64,000 bases of DNA from Paracoccaceae bacterium (GTDB taxonomy: Bacteria; Pseudomonadota; Alphaproteobacteria; Rhodobacterales; Rhodobacteraceae), in assembly GCA_019911965.1 (NCBI GenBank), contig JAIOJF010000031.1, positions 1 to 64,000 of the forward strand. The letters run 5' to 3'. A program made the position numbers and the translations under genes. Positions within the stretch are counted from its first letter, which is position 1. Each line of letters opens with the position of its first letter. The notes beneath the pieces were generated by a model. That model was not told the DNA's origin, searched no databases, and saw nothing but the letters and a program-made list of their open reading frames with translations. Of the stretch, positions 53,616-62,465 are shown piece after piece.

Positions 53616-53655
53616 GGCCGCGCGGTGCCTCTAAACTGGGGTTTAGGGCCGCGCG
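53616..53655. repeat. 9-bp direct repeats around a small hairpin upstream of the b561-DHC operon
   Basis: GGCCGCGCG occurs at 53616-53624 and again at 53647-53655. Between them CTAAAC (53631-53636) and GTTTAG (53641-53646) form a 6-bp stem with loop TGGG. The arrangement lies in the 230-bp gap between the divergent aspS and b561-DHC genes and may be a regulator site; it could also be chance in GC-rich DNA. Confidence 0.3.
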
Positions 53656-53751
53656 AAGCCGCCATCCTGATCGAAAGCCCAATTTCCAATCCGGTGCGGC
53701 GCGGCCATGCAGAGCGAACGACAGGTTCAACCCCCGGGGCATTGCGCTGAC

Positions 53752-54924
53752 ATGACATCCGTAACCGATACTCCTGCCCGATCAGGCGTTCGCTCCACGG
53801 CGCGGATCCTTGTCTGGGACCCGCTGGTGCGGATTTTCCACTGGTCGCTGCTGGCGGCGGTGGCCGGGGCCGGGATCACCGGGTTTGTGCTGGATGCGCC
53901 CTGGCTGGATGTTCATATCTGGTCCGGTGCAGCGGTTGGCCTGCTGATCGCGATCCGCCTGATCTGGGGCCTGCTGGGGGGCACATATGCCCGGTTCGGC
54001 GGTTTCATTACCGGGCCAAGGGCGCTGTTTACCTATTTGCGTGCTTTGGCCAAAGGCACCGCGCCCCGGCATCTGGGCCATAATCCTGCCGGTGGCGCGA
54101 TGGTGCTCGGGCTGCTGGGCCTGTTGCTGGCGCTGGTCATCAGCGGCGTGATCGTGCTGGGCGGCATGTTCAAGACCGGCCCGCTGGCTTTCTGGCTGTC
54201 ATATGACACCGCCCATGATCTGGCAGAATTGCACGAAGGCTTGGCCATCGCCCTGCTGGTGCTGATCGCGCTGCATGTCGCCGGTGCCATCTTTGAAAGC
54301 TGGCGCGAGGCCGAGAACCTGCCGCGCGCCATGCTGACCGGACGCAAGGTGCGCCGCCCCGGTGACCGCCTGCCCTCCGCAACAGCGGCGCGGCCAATGC
54401 TGGCCGCCGGGCTGGCTGCGGCAATGATCGGCGCGGCAATCTGGGGTGGCCTTACGCTGGCGGCGCGGCCCGGATACGGCGTGCCCGCGCCGATACCCAA
54501 TGCCGCCTATCGCCGCGAATGCGGTGAATGCCACATGGCCTTCGCGCCCAGCCTCTTGCGACGCGAGGCTTGGGTGATGCTGATGGCGAGGCTTGATGCG
54601 CATTTCGGCGAGGATGCCAGCCTCGATCCCGCAACCGCCGCCGGTATCACCGACTGGCTGAGCGCGAATGCCAGCGAGACCGCAGATACCAGGCCCGCCC
54701 ACGTCTTCGCGCGGACCGATCCGGCCCAGCCATTCAGCCTGACGGCAAGCCGGTTCTGGAAACGCAAGCACCGCGATATCGACGCCTCGGTGTTCGCCGC
54801 CGCCCCGGTCTACAGCCGCGTCAATTGCCTTGCCTGCCACAGCGATGCCGAAACCGGGCTGTTTTACCCCGGCAATATCGCGATCCCCCGCATGACCATC
54901 CCCGCAAAGGAGACTACCGAATGA
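53752..54924 (+). CDS. cytochrome b561 fused to diheme cytochrome c (DHC) domain
   Basis: A 390-residue membrane protein. Residues 20-205 are a b561-type cytochrome ([44 protein letters not shown]) with heme-binding histidines; a further hydrophobic helix near 235 leads to the periplasm. Residues about 245-390 are a DHC-type domain with two c-heme sites, CGECH (257-261) and CLACH (359-363), and HFGEDASLD as in stand-alone DHC. In Rhodobacter sphaeroides the cytochrome b, DHC and SHP are separate proteins of one operon; here the first two are joined. ATG 53752 has no strong ribosome binding site. ATGA overlap with the SHP gene. Confidence 0.85.
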   Translation: MTSVTDTPARSGVRSTARILVWDPLVRIFHWSLLAAVAGAGITGFVLDAPWLDVHIWSGAAVGLLIAIRLIWGLLGGTYARFGGFITGPRALFTYLRALAKGTAPRHLGHNPAGGAMVLGLLGLLLALVISGVIVLGGMFKTGPLAFWLSYDTAHDLAELHEGLAIALLVLIALHVAGAIFESWREAENLPRAMLTGRKVRRPGDRLPSATAARPMLAAGLAAAMIGAAIWGGLTLAARPGYGVPAPIPNAAYRRECGECHMAFAPSLLRREAWVMLMARLDAHFGEDASLDPATAAGITDWLSANASETADTRPAHVFARTDPAQPFSLTASRFWKRKHRDIDASVFAAAPVYSRVNCLACHSDAETGLFYPGNIAIPRMTIPAKETTE

Positions 54925-55328
54925 ATTCATATCTGCGGCCCGCCGCGGCGGCCCTGATCGCCGCCACCCTGTTTGCCCCGGCGGCCAGCGCCGGACCGCG
55001 CGAGGCCATCATCGCCGCCCTGCAGGCCGAAGCGGGGGGCGCGGCCTTTTCCGCCACCAATGGCCAGGCGTTCTACGCGGCCAATCAGGCCGGCGGCAAG
55101 CCCGACACGCCGTCCTGCACCACCTGCCACGGCAAGGACCCGCGTCAGACCGGCCAGACCCGCGTCGGCAAGGTGATCGACCCGATGGCGGTTTCGGTGG
55201 CACCGGATCGTTTCACCGATCCCGAGAAGGTGGCGAAATGGTTCGGGCGCAACTGCAATTCGGTTCTTGGGCGTGACTGCACCGTCACCGAAAAGGGCGA
55301 TTTCATCGCCTATCTGACCGGCCTCTGA
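54921..55328 (+). CDS. SHP-type monoheme cytochrome c (DUF1924, sphaeroides heme protein)
   Basis: A 135-residue periplasmic protein with a signal peptide (residues 1-24, ending APAASA-GP). The single heme site is CTTCH (66-70). The C-terminal GRNCNSVLGRDC holds Asn111, which corresponds to the unusual asparagine heme ligand of SHP, and Cys112 and Cys120 that may form a disulfide. SHP releases Asn on reduction and binds O2, NO or other small ligands; DHC is its electron donor. Position between two DHC-encoding genes supports this. Confidence 0.87.
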   Translation: MNSYLRPAAAALIAATLFAPAASAGPREAIIAALQAEAGGAAFSATNGQAFYAANQAGGKPDTPSCTTCHGKDPRQTGQTRVGKVIDPMAVSVAPDRFTDPEKVAKWFGRNCNSVLGRDCTVTEKGDFIAYLTGL

Positions 55329-55344
55329 CACGAAGGAAGACGAA

Positions 55345-55809
55345 ATGAAACACCTGTTCCGCACGATTTTACTGGCTGCGACGGCCACGACCTGCCTTGA
55401 CGGCCCGTCCCTGGCCCAGAGCACCGGCGAAGCGTTGACCGGGAAGGAATGCTCGGCCTGCCACCTGGCGTTTCAGGCCTATTTCCTGCCGAAGCGATCC
55501 TGGTCGGCGATCATGGGCGATCTGTCCAACCATTACGGCGAGGATGCCAGCCTTGACGCCGCCACGGCCAAGGCGATCGAGGCCTACCTGCTGGCGGGTG
55601 CGGCGGATCGCGACGGCCGCAATCCGCGCTGGCTGCAGGAAATCCCCGCCGATGTGGTGCCGATGCGGATTACCGAACTGCCCTGGTTCATCCATGAACA
55701 CCGCAAGAAGGCGGCGCGTTACATCAAGGCCAACCCGGCCATCGGCACCATCTCGAATTGTGTCGCCTGCCACAAGGACGCGGCGCGCGGCTATTACGAC
55801 GATGATTGA
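55345..55809 (+). CDS. diheme cytochrome c (DHC)
   Basis: A 154-residue periplasmic cytochrome with a signal peptide (residues 1-25, ending PSLAQ) and two c-heme motifs, CSACH (36-40) and CVACH (139-143). The stretch MGDLSNHYGEDASLDAATAKAIEAYL is shared with the DHC domain of the 53752-54924 fusion, so the operon encodes two DHC units. It should pass electrons from the b561-DHC protein to SHP. ATG 55345 follows GAAGGAAGACGAA. Last gene of the three-gene operon. Confidence 0.87.
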   Translation: MKHLFRTILLAATATTCLDGPSLAQSTGEALTGKECSACHLAFQAYFLPKRSWSAIMGDLSNHYGEDASLDAATAKAIEAYLLAGAADRDGRNPRWLQEIPADVVPMRITELPWFIHEHRKKAARYIKANPAIGTISNCVACHKDAARGYYDDD

Positions 55810-55873
55810 TCGACGCACATAACCGAACAAGCCGGGGTGCCCGCCATCTGATCCTGGCGTTCGCGCACCCTGC

Positions 55874-55905
55874 CGGCCCGGTCGTCCGTCCCGGCGACCG
55901 GGCCG
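55874..55905 (+). terminator. hairpin after the SHP/DHC operon
   Basis: Perfect 11-bp stem (arms 55874-55884 and 55895-55905, core GGCCCGGTCG/CGACCGGGCC) with a 10-nt loop, 64 bases after the DHC stop codon. No T-run follows. The rest of the 287-bp gap before carB shows no other clear element; AT-richer CTGTCTATAACC near 56011-56022 may be part of the carB promoter. Confidence 0.5.
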
Positions 55906-56096
55906 CCTGAATGGCGCGGCGACGTGAAAATGCCTTTGCAGGATCGGGCAGCGGTGGAACCGGCCGCAAGGTCACGCAGGCCCGTTTCCCCCTTGCGCCC
56001 CGGACGCCACTGTCTATAACCACGGCAATTTGCAGCGAAGCGACGAACGCACCCCGACGGGCACCCTCCGCGCGGGTCGAACGCATGGGGCCGACA

Positions 56097-59000
56097 ATGC
56101 CAAAAAGAACCGATATCAAATCCATCATGATCATCGGCGCCGGCCCTATCATCATCGGCCAGGCCTGCGAGTTCGATTATTCCGGCGCTCAGGCCTGCAA
56201 GGCGCTGAAGGAGGAAGGCTACCGGGTAGTGCTGGTCAATTCCAATCCGGCCACCATCATGACCGACCCGGCGCTGGCCGACGCCACCTATATCGAGCCG
56301 ATCACCCCCGAAATCGTGGCCAAGATAATCGAAAAGGAACGCCCCGACGCATTGTTGCCGACGATGGGCGGGCAGACCGGGCTGAACACGGCGCTGGCGC
56401 TGGACGATCTGGGCATATTGCAGAAATTCGGCGTGGAACTGATCGGGGCCGACCGCAAGGCCATCGAGATGGCCGAGGACCGCAAGCTGTTCCGCGAGGC
56501 GATGGATCGTCTGGGCATCGAAAATCCCCGCGCCACCATCGTGTCCTCGCCCAAGGGCGCGAACGGCAAATACGATCTGAAGGCGGGTGTTGCCGCCGCC
56601 ATCGAGGCGCTGGACGTGGTCGGCCTGCCCGCCATCATCCGCCCGGCCTTCACCATGGGCGGCACCGGCGGCGGCATCGCCTATAACCGCGAGGATTACG
56701 AGAAAATCTGCTTTTCCGGGCTCGACGCCTCGCCGGTTTCGCAAATCCTGATCGACGAAAGCCTGCTGGGCTGGAAGGAATTCGAGATGGAGGTGGTCCG
56801 CGACAAGGCGGATAACGCGATCATCGTCTGCGCCATCGAAAACGTCGATCCGATGGGCGTGCATACCGGCGATTCGGTCACCGTCGCCCCGGCGCTGACG
56901 CTGACCGACAAGGAATACCAGATGATGCGCACGCATTCGATCAATGTGCTGCGCGAGATCGGGGTGGAAACCGGTGGCTCGAACGTGCAATGGGCGGTCA
57001 ATCCGGCGGACGGGCGCATGGTGGTGATCGAGATGAACCCGCGCGTGTCGCGCTCATCCGCGCTGGCCTCGAAGGCGACCGGTTTTCCGATCGCCAAGAT
57101 CGCCGCCAAGCTGGCGGTCGGCTATACGCTGGACGAGCTGGACAACGACATCACCAAGGTGACCCCGGCCAGTTTCGAGCCGACGATTGATTATGTCGTG
57201 ACCAAGATTCCGCGTTTCGCGTTCGAGAAATTCCCCGGTGCCAAGGCGGAACTGACCACCGCGATGAAATCCGTGGGCGAGGCGATGGCGATTGGCCGCA
57301 CCATCCATGAAAGCCTGCAAAAGGCGCTGGCCAGCCTGGAAACCGGGCTGTCGGGCTTTGACGAGATCGCCATCGACGGCGCGCCGGACAAGGCGGCGGT
57401 GATCCGGGCGATTTCCGCGCGCACGCCGGATCGCCTGAGGCTGATCGCGCAGGCAATGCGGCACGGCCTGACGGATGAGGATATCCAGCACGCCACCGCC
57501 TACGACCCCTGGTTCCTGTCGCGCATCCGCGAGATCGTCGACGCCGAAGCGGTGGTGCGGGAACACGGCCTGCCGAAGGATGCCGCCGGCCTCAGGCATC
57601 TGAAGATGATGGGCTTCACCGATGCCCGCCTGGCGATGCTGACCAACCGCGACGAGGCACAAATCCGCCGCACTCGCATCCGCGCCGGCGTAAAGGCGGT
57701 GTTCAAGCGCATCGACACCTGTGCTGCCGAATTCGAGGCGCAGACGCCCTACATGTATTCCACCTACGAGGCCCCGGTGCTGGGCGACGTGGAATGCGAG
57801 GCGCGGCCAACGGATCGCAAGAAGGTGGTGATCCTGGGCGGTGGGCCGAACCGGATCGGCCAGGGGATCGAGTTCGATTATTGCTGCTGTCATGCCTGCT
57901 ATGCGCTGACCGATGCGGGCTACGAGACCATCATGATCAACTGCAACCCGGAAACGGTGTCCACCGATTACGACACCTCGGACCGGCTGTATTTCGAGCC
58001 TCTGACGCTGGAACATGTGCTGGAAATCCTGGCCGTGGAACAGCAAAGCGGCACGCTGCATGGTGTGATCGTGCAGTTCGGCGGCCAGACGCCCTTGAAG
58101 CTGGCCAATGCGCTTGAGGAAGAAGGCATCCCGATCCTCGGCACCACGCCCGACGCCATTGATCTGGCGGAAGACCGCGAGCGCTTCCAGAAACTGCTGG
58201 GCGATCTGGGCCTGAAGCAGCCGAAAAACGGCATTGCGAAATCCGGCAAGGCGGCGATGGCCATCGCACAGGAGGTCGGCTATCCGTTGGTGATCCGCCC
58301 GTCCTACGTGCTGGGGGGGCGCGCGATGGAGATCGTGCGCGACGACGCCCAGCTTGAACGCTACATCAACGAGGCGGTGGTGGTTTCCGGCAAGTCGCCG
58401 GTGCTGCTGGACAGCTACCTGTCCGGCGCGGTCGAGGTGGATGTCGATGCCCTGTGCGACGGCAAGCGCGTGCACGTCGCCGGCATCATGCAGCATATCG
58501 AAGAGGCCGGCGTGCATTCCGGCGACAGCGCCTGTTCGCTGCCGCCCTATTCGCTGTCGGCCGAGATCGTGGCGGAACTGAAGCGGCAATCGGAATTGCT
58601 GGCGCTGGGGCTGAACGTGGTCGGGCTGATGAATGTGCAATTCGCCATCAAGGACGGCGATATCTATATCCTTGAAGTCAACCCGCGGGCCTCGCGCACC
58701 GTGCCGTTCGTCGCCAAGGCCACCGACAGCGCCATCGCCTCGATTGCAGCACGGCTGATGGCCGGTGAAAGCCTGGACGCTTTCCCGATGCGCCCGCCCT
58801 ACAAGGATGCGACCGAGGACGAGGACCTGCCGCTGGCCGATCCGCTGACCCTGGCGGACCCGCAGACGCCGTGGTTCTCGGTCAAGGAGGCGGTGCTGCC
58901 GTTCAACCGTTTCCCCGGCGTGGATACCATTCTTGGCCCGGAAATGCGCTCCACCGGCGAGGTGATGGGCTGGGACCGGACCTTCCCGCGCGCCTTCCTG

Positions 59001-59426
59001 AAGGCGCAGCTTGGGGCCGGGCACAAGCTGCCCGAAGGCGGCAAGGTGTTCATCTCGGTCAAGGACATGGACAAGACCCCGGCCATGGCCGAGGCCGCCG
59101 GGATCATGGCGGGCCTTGGCTTTGACATCGTGGCAACGTCGGGCACGGCGGCGTTCCTGCGCGAGGCCGGGATAAATGTCGAGACCGTGAACAAGGTCTA
59201 TGAGGGGCGGCCGAATATCGTCGACATGATGAAGAACGGCGAGGTGACGATGGTGTTCAACACCACCGAGGGCACGCAATCGGTCGAGGACAGCCGCGAA
59301 ATCCGCCGCGTCGCGCTTTATGACAGGATCGTCTATTTCACCACTGCCGCCGGATCGCATTCGATGGCCCTGGCGATGCGCAATGCCCGCGAAGGCGAGA
59401 TCGGCGTGCGGTCGTTGCAGGCGTGA
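56097..59426 (+). CDS. carB: carbamoyl-phosphate synthase large subunit
   Basis: A 1109-residue enzyme with two homologous ATP-grasp halves. The first begins [31 protein letters not shown] and the second [25 protein letters not shown], each with ATP-grasp motifs (for example [23 protein letters not shown]). The C-terminal regulatory domain is near residues 960-1109. It makes carbamoyl phosphate for arginine and pyrimidines with the small subunit CarA, which is not in this window. ATG 56097 ([11 protein letters not shown]) is the standard start; the upstream frame has no similarity to the family. Confidence 0.97.
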   Translation: MPKRTDIKSIMIIGAGPIIIGQACEFDYSGAQACKALKEEGYRVVLVNSNPATIMTDPALADATYIEPITPEIVAKIIEKERPDALLPTMGGQTGLNTALALDDLGILQKFGVELIGADRKAIEMAEDRKLFREAMDRLGIENPRATIVSSPKGANGKYDLKAGVAAAIEALDVVGLPAIIRPAFTMGGTGGGIAYNREDYEKICFSGLDASPVSQILIDESLLGWKEFEMEVVRDKADNAIIVCAIENVDPMGVHTGDSVTVAPALTLTDKEYQMMRTHSINVLREIGVETGGSNVQWAVNPADGRMVVIEMNPRVSRSSALASKATGFPIAKIAAKLAVGYTLDELDNDITKVTPASFEPTIDYVVTKIPRFAFEKFPGAKAELTTAMKSVGEAMAIGRTIHESLQKALASLETGLSGFDEIAIDGAPDKAAVIRAISARTPDRLRLIAQAMRHGLTDEDIQHATAYDPWFLSRIREIVDAEAVVREHGLPKDAAGLRHLKMMGFTDARLAMLTNRDEAQIRRTRIRAGVKAVFKRIDTCAAEFEAQTPYMYSTYEAPVLGDVECEARPTDRKKVVILGGGPNRIGQGIEFDYCCCHACYALTDAGYETIMINCNPETVSTDYDTSDRLYFEPLTLEHVLEILAVEQQSGTLHGVIVQFGGQTPLKLANALEEEGIPILGTTPDAIDLAEDRERFQKLLGDLGLKQPKNGIAKSGKAAMAIAQEVGYPLVIRPSYVLGGRAMEIVRDDAQLERYINEAVVVSGKSPVLLDSYLSGAVEVDVDALCDGKRVHVAGIMQHIEEAGVHSGDSACSLPPYSLSAEIVAELKRQSELLALGLNVVGLMNVQFAIKDGDIYILEVNPRASRTVPFVAKATDSAIASIAARLMAGESLDAFPMRPPYKDATEDEDLPLADPLTLADPQTPWFSVKEAVLPFNRFPGVDTILGPEMRSTGEVMGWDRTFPRAFLKAQLGAGHKLPEGGKVFISVKDMDKTPAMAEAAGIMAGLGFDIVATSGTAAFLREAGINVETVNKVYEGRPNIVDMMKNGEVTMVFNTTEGTQSVEDSREIRRVALYDRIVYFTTAAGSHSMALAMRNAREGEIGVRSLQA

Positions 59427-59433
59427 TGGCCGG

Positions 59434-59494
59434 GGGTGCGCGATGAATGCGCACCCTACAACAACCCGTAGGGTGCGCATTCATGGCGCACCTC
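59434..59494. repeat. REP pair (BIME-like) after carB
   Basis: Two REP hairpins face each other. REP-a: GGGTGCGC (59434-59441), 7-nt loop, GCGCACCC (59449-59456). REP-b: GGTGCGC (59472-59478), 7-nt loop, GCGCACC (59486-59492). Together 59443-59459 and 59468-59484 form a perfect 17-bp inverted repeat with an 8-nt spacer. REP-b contains the last codons of the transposase gene. Confidence 0.8.
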
Positions 59495-59965
59495 CTCCAC
59501 CAGCGTCCGGTCCCGATGCACGGACGAAAACGGCCAATCCCACAGGTGGTCGGCCAGCCCATGCCGGACCGGATTGAACCAGCAATACCGCATATGGGCG
59601 CGCCAATCCTCATCATCGCGGAGGTGATGTTCCCAGAACCGCCTTTGCCAGAGGCCGTGTTCCCGCCGCACAACATGGCTGGCGCGGCGCGGTGAATGCG
59701 GCATTCCGCGTGAAAACCGCGCCTTGATGACCGACCAGCGGGTTGAATAATCTGCGTCACCCTCCGGCAATTGCCAGATACAGTGCATGTGATCGGGCAG
59801 GACTACCCAGGCGTCGATCTGAAAGGGCCGCTCGGCCCGGGTACGGCGCACCGCATCGCGCAATGCCTCGACCTCGCGTACCAACAGGTTCGACCCGCGA
59901 TCCGCGAGGTTGACCGTGAAGAAGATGCGGGCACCGGGCAGCCGTGGTCGGCGGTAGTTGGACAT
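59456..59965 (-). CDS. REP-associated tyrosine transposase (RAYT, Y1 HUH family)
   Basis: A 169-residue nuclease. The HUH-like metal motif is HMH (59-61, in VVLPDHMHCIWQLPEGD), and the catalytic Tyr127 is in RYCWFNPVRHGL, exactly the RAYT pattern. RAYTs bind and cleave single-stranded REP sequences. The gene is enclosed by a perfect 27-bp inverted repeat (59468-59494 and 60052-60078) that matches its presumed REP target, and the final codons lie inside the left copy. ATG 59965 (MSNYRRPRLPGA) is a normal family start. It lies convergent to carB. Apparently intact. Confidence 0.93.
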   Translation of the reverse strand: MSNYRRPRLPGARIFFTVNLADRGSNLLVREVEALRDAVRRTRAERPFQIDAWVVLPDHMHCIWQLPEGDADYSTRWSVIKARFSRGMPHSPRRASHVVRREHGLWQRRFWEHHLRDDEDWRAHMRYCWFNPVRHGLADHLWDWPFSSVHRDRTLVEEVRHECAPYGLL

Positions 59966-60051
59966 GCCCGATAACGTGGATCATCGCGGTTAATGGGTGG
60001 TTAAGCGGGGAGGTGGAGTGGTTAGGTGGGTGTGGTGTGATTGCGACCAAA

Positions 60052-60078
60052 GAGGTGCGCCATGAATGCGCACCCTAC
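60052..60078. repeat. REP copy upstream of the RAYT gene
   Basis: A 27-base REP with hairpin arms GGTGCGC (60054-60060) and GCGCACC (60068-60074). It is the exact reverse complement of 59468-59494, so the transposase gene lies between two inverted REP copies 557 bases apart. Confidence 0.85.
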
Positions 60079-60086
60079 ACAGGCTG

Positions 60087-60344
60087 CTATTCACCTTGTT
60101 TGCGTGAAATTAAGAAATGCTTTTTGTTGCCCCTTGGGATTGCCGTTGCTAGCAACCCTTGTCGATCTAAGTCCTGAATTATGCCGCTACGAACGGGCGT
60201 TTTTCCAATTGTCGCCTGATAGACACCTAATATGCTTGCAAGATCGCTGTAAGGATAAAGAAACCCGTCCTGCCGGTATCTTTTTTAATAATCGTCGGCG
60301 ATATAGTCGCCAACTCTCTTTCTCGTTTCAGGAAACGTGGCCAC
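60087..60344 (-). pseudogene. AT-rich gene relic, possible winged-helix fragment
   Basis: The 391-bp stretch between the RAYT and rpoD genes is markedly AT-richer than its surroundings. On the minus strand one frame from a GTG at 60344 runs 86 codons to TAG at 60087 with a single in-frame TAA (60285-60287). The part after the stop reads like the end of a winged-helix domain: YPYSDLASILGVYQATIGKT, then IIQDLDRQGLLATAIPRGNKKHF. No other start is apparent. Best explained as a decayed, perhaps foreign, regulator gene; it could also be noncoding sequence that happens to be open. Confidence 0.35.
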
Positions 60345-60356
60345 GAGTATAACCCC

Positions 60357-62372
60357 TCACTGATCCAGGAAACTCCGCAGCTTGCGGCTCCGGCTCGGAT
60401 GCTTCAGCTTCCTCAAGGCCTTCGCCTCGATCTGGCGGATGCGTTCGCGGGTTACGCTGAACTGCTGGCCGACCTCCTCAAGCGTGTGGTCGGTGTTCAT
60501 GCCGATGCCAAAGCGCATCCGCAAGACCCGCTCCTCGCGCGGTGTCAGCGACGCCAGCACCCGCGTCGTGGTTTCCTTCAGATTGCCCTGAATGGCGCTT
60601 TCCAGCGGCAGGATGGCATTTTTGTCCTCGATGAAATCGCCAAGCTGGCTGTCTTCCTCGTCGCCGATCGGGGTTTCCAGAGAAATCGGCTCCTTGGCGA
60701 TCTTCATCACCTTGCGCACCTTCTCCAGCGGCATCTGCAGCTTTTCAGCCAGTTCTTCCGGCGTCGGTTCGCGGCCGATTTCGTGCAGCATCTGGCGACC
60801 GGTGCGCACCAGCTTGTTGATGGTTTCGATCATGTGCACCGGGATACGGATGGTGCGCGCCTGATCGGCAATCGAGCGCGTGATCGCCTGCCTGATCCAC
60901 CATGTCGCATAGGTGGAGAACTTGTATCCCCGGCGGTATTCGAACTTGTCCACCGCCTTCATCAGGCCGATATTGCCTTCCTGGATAAGATCGAGGAACT
61001 GCAAACCCCGGTTGGTGTATTTCTTGGCAATCGAGATCACCAGGCGCAGGTTCGCCTCGACCATTTCCTTCTTGGCCAGGCGGGCCTCTTTCTCGCCCTT
61101 CTGCACCTGGTTGACGATGCGGCGAAACTCCGAAATGTCGACGCCGACATATTGCCCGACCTCGGCCATCTCGTTGCGCAGGTCTTCCGCCTGATCGCGG
61201 AATTTCTCGATGAAGGTGTTCCAGCCGCGCCCGGTCATCTCGGCCACCTGGTCCAGCCAGGCCGGATCCAGTTCCTGCCCGCGATAGGCTTCGACGAAAT
61301 CGCGCCGGTTGATGCGGCTCTGGTCGGCCAGCTTCACCATCGCGCTGTCGATCTGCATGATCTTGCGGTTGATGCCGTAAAGCTGATCGATCAGCGCGTC
61401 GATCCGGTTGTTGTGCAGGTGCAGCGAATTGACCAGTTCGACGATCTCGGCCCTGAGGGACTGATAGGTGGTCTCGTCCTTGGTCGAGAATGACGAATCC
61501 TCGTTCAGCGTGGCGGAAATCCGGTTGTCCTGCATGTCGGACAGCTTGGCGTAATCGTCCGCGATCCGGTCCAGCGTTTCCAGCACCCGGGGCTTCAGCG
61601 CCGCCTCCATCGCCGCCAGCGACAGATTGGCCTGATCGTCCTCGTCCTCGTCGTCATCGTCGTCGCGGCTGATCGGATTGCCATCGGCATCTGTCTCGGC
61701 CCCGGTGGTGTCGTCATCACCTTCGCCTTGGCTGCCATCGTCGCTGTTGCTGGCCGCAACGCCGCCGGTTTCGGCGCCGACCTCGGCTTCCTCATCGCCC
61801 TCGACCGAACCGGAGAATGTAGTCTCAAGGTCGATCACGTCGCGCAGCAGGATTTCCTCTTCCAGCAATTCGTCGCGCCAGATGGTGATCGCCTGGAAGG
61901 TCAGCGGGCTTTCGCACAGCCCCAGGATCATCGTGTTGCGCCCGGCCTCGATCCGCTTGGCGATGGCGATCTCGCCCTCGCGGCTGAGCAGTTCGACCGA
62001 GCCCATTTCGCGCAGATACATCCGTACCGGATCGTCGGTGCGGTCCAGCACTTCGGTCTGCACGGTGGAGACCGCGACTTCCTTGGAGGTCGACGCCTCG
62101 ACCAGATCGGTAGCCTTGCCTTCCTCGTCCTCGGCCTCGTCATCCTCGATGATGTTGATGCCCATTTCGGACAGCATCGACATCACATCCTCGATCTGTT
62201 CCGACGACACCTGTTCCGGAGGCAGGACCTTGTTCAATTCGTCATAGGTGATATAGCCGCGCGCCCGCGCCTCGCCGATCATCTTCTTGACGGCGGCCTG
62301 GCTCATGTCGCCAAGGGATGCGTTTTCCGGTTGTTCCTCGGTCTTCGTCGCTTCGGTATCCTTGGCGGCCAT
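60357..62372 (-). CDS. rpoD: RNA polymerase primary sigma factor (sigma-70)
   Basis: A 671-residue sigma factor. Region 1.1 is near residues 22-90, region 1.2 begins [22 protein letters not shown], an acidic nonconserved region follows with a run of aspartates and glutamates ([12 protein letters not shown], about 240), and regions 2.1-2.4 contain [42 protein letters not shown] in pieces of the usual order. Region 4.2 is [30 protein letters not shown]. The length and the long acidic insertion are typical of alphaproteobacteria. It follows dnaG on the same strand, the conserved dnaG-rpoD order. Confidence 0.97.
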   Translation of the reverse strand: MAAKDTEATKTEEQPENASLGDMSQAAVKKMIGEARARGYITYDELNKVLPPEQVSSEQIEDVMSMLSEMGINIIEDDEAEDEEGKATDLVEASTSKEVAVSTVQTEVLDRTDDPVRMYLREMGSVELLSREGEIAIAKRIEAGRNTMILGLCESPLTFQAITIWRDELLEEEILLRDVIDLETTFSGSVEGDEEAEVGAETGGVAASNSDDGSQGEGDDDTTGAETDADGNPISRDDDDDEDEDDQANLSLAAMEAALKPRVLETLDRIADDYAKLSDMQDNRISATLNEDSSFSTKDETTYQSLRAEIVELVNSLHLHNNRIDALIDQLYGINRKIMQIDSAMVKLADQSRINRRDFVEAYRGQELDPAWLDQVAEMTGRGWNTFIEKFRDQAEDLRNEMAEVGQYVGVDISEFRRIVNQVQKGEKEARLAKKEMVEANLRLVISIAKKYTNRGLQFLDLIQEGNIGLMKAVDKFEYRRGYKFSTYATWWIRQAITRSIADQARTIRIPVHMIETINKLVRTGRQMLHEIGREPTPEELAEKLQMPLEKVRKVMKIAKEPISLETPIGDEEDSQLGDFIEDKNAILPLESAIQGNLKETTTRVLASLTPREERVLRMRFGIGMNTDHTLEEVGQQFSVTRERIRQIEAKALRKLKHPSRSRKLRSFLDQ

Positions 62373-62391
62373 CGGTCATTCCCCGGTTCTG

Positions 62392-62457
62392 GCACCCGCC
62401 ATCGATCTGGCGGTGCGAATCACTTGGTCGAATCAACACAGCGAATCACTGATTCGC
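62392..62457 (-). promoter_or_regulatory. dnaG-rpoD gap with four GANTC sites and a leader hairpin
   Basis: The 93-bp gap contains GANTC (CcrM-type methylation) sites at 62417-62421, 62430-62434, 62443-62447 and 62451-62455. The first three are spaced exactly 13 bp apart within repeats of CGAATCA; the last two form the palindrome GCGAATC-ACT-GATTCGC (62441-62457). Nearer to rpoD, a hairpin pairs GCACCCGCC-type sequence (62392-62401) with 62408-62416. Likely rpoD promoter/leader; no -35/-10 pair is clear by eye. Confidence 0.5.
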
Positions 62458-62465
62458 AATGCTGT

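Noticed and set aside
57054-59480. 808-codon minus-strand frame opposite carB
   Set aside because: Antisense to an intact carB, His/Arg/Gln-rich without recognisable domains.
60285-60287. Recoding of the in-frame TAA in the relic downstream of rpoD
   Set aside because: TAA is not known to be recoded for selenocysteine or pyrrolysine; decay is simpler.
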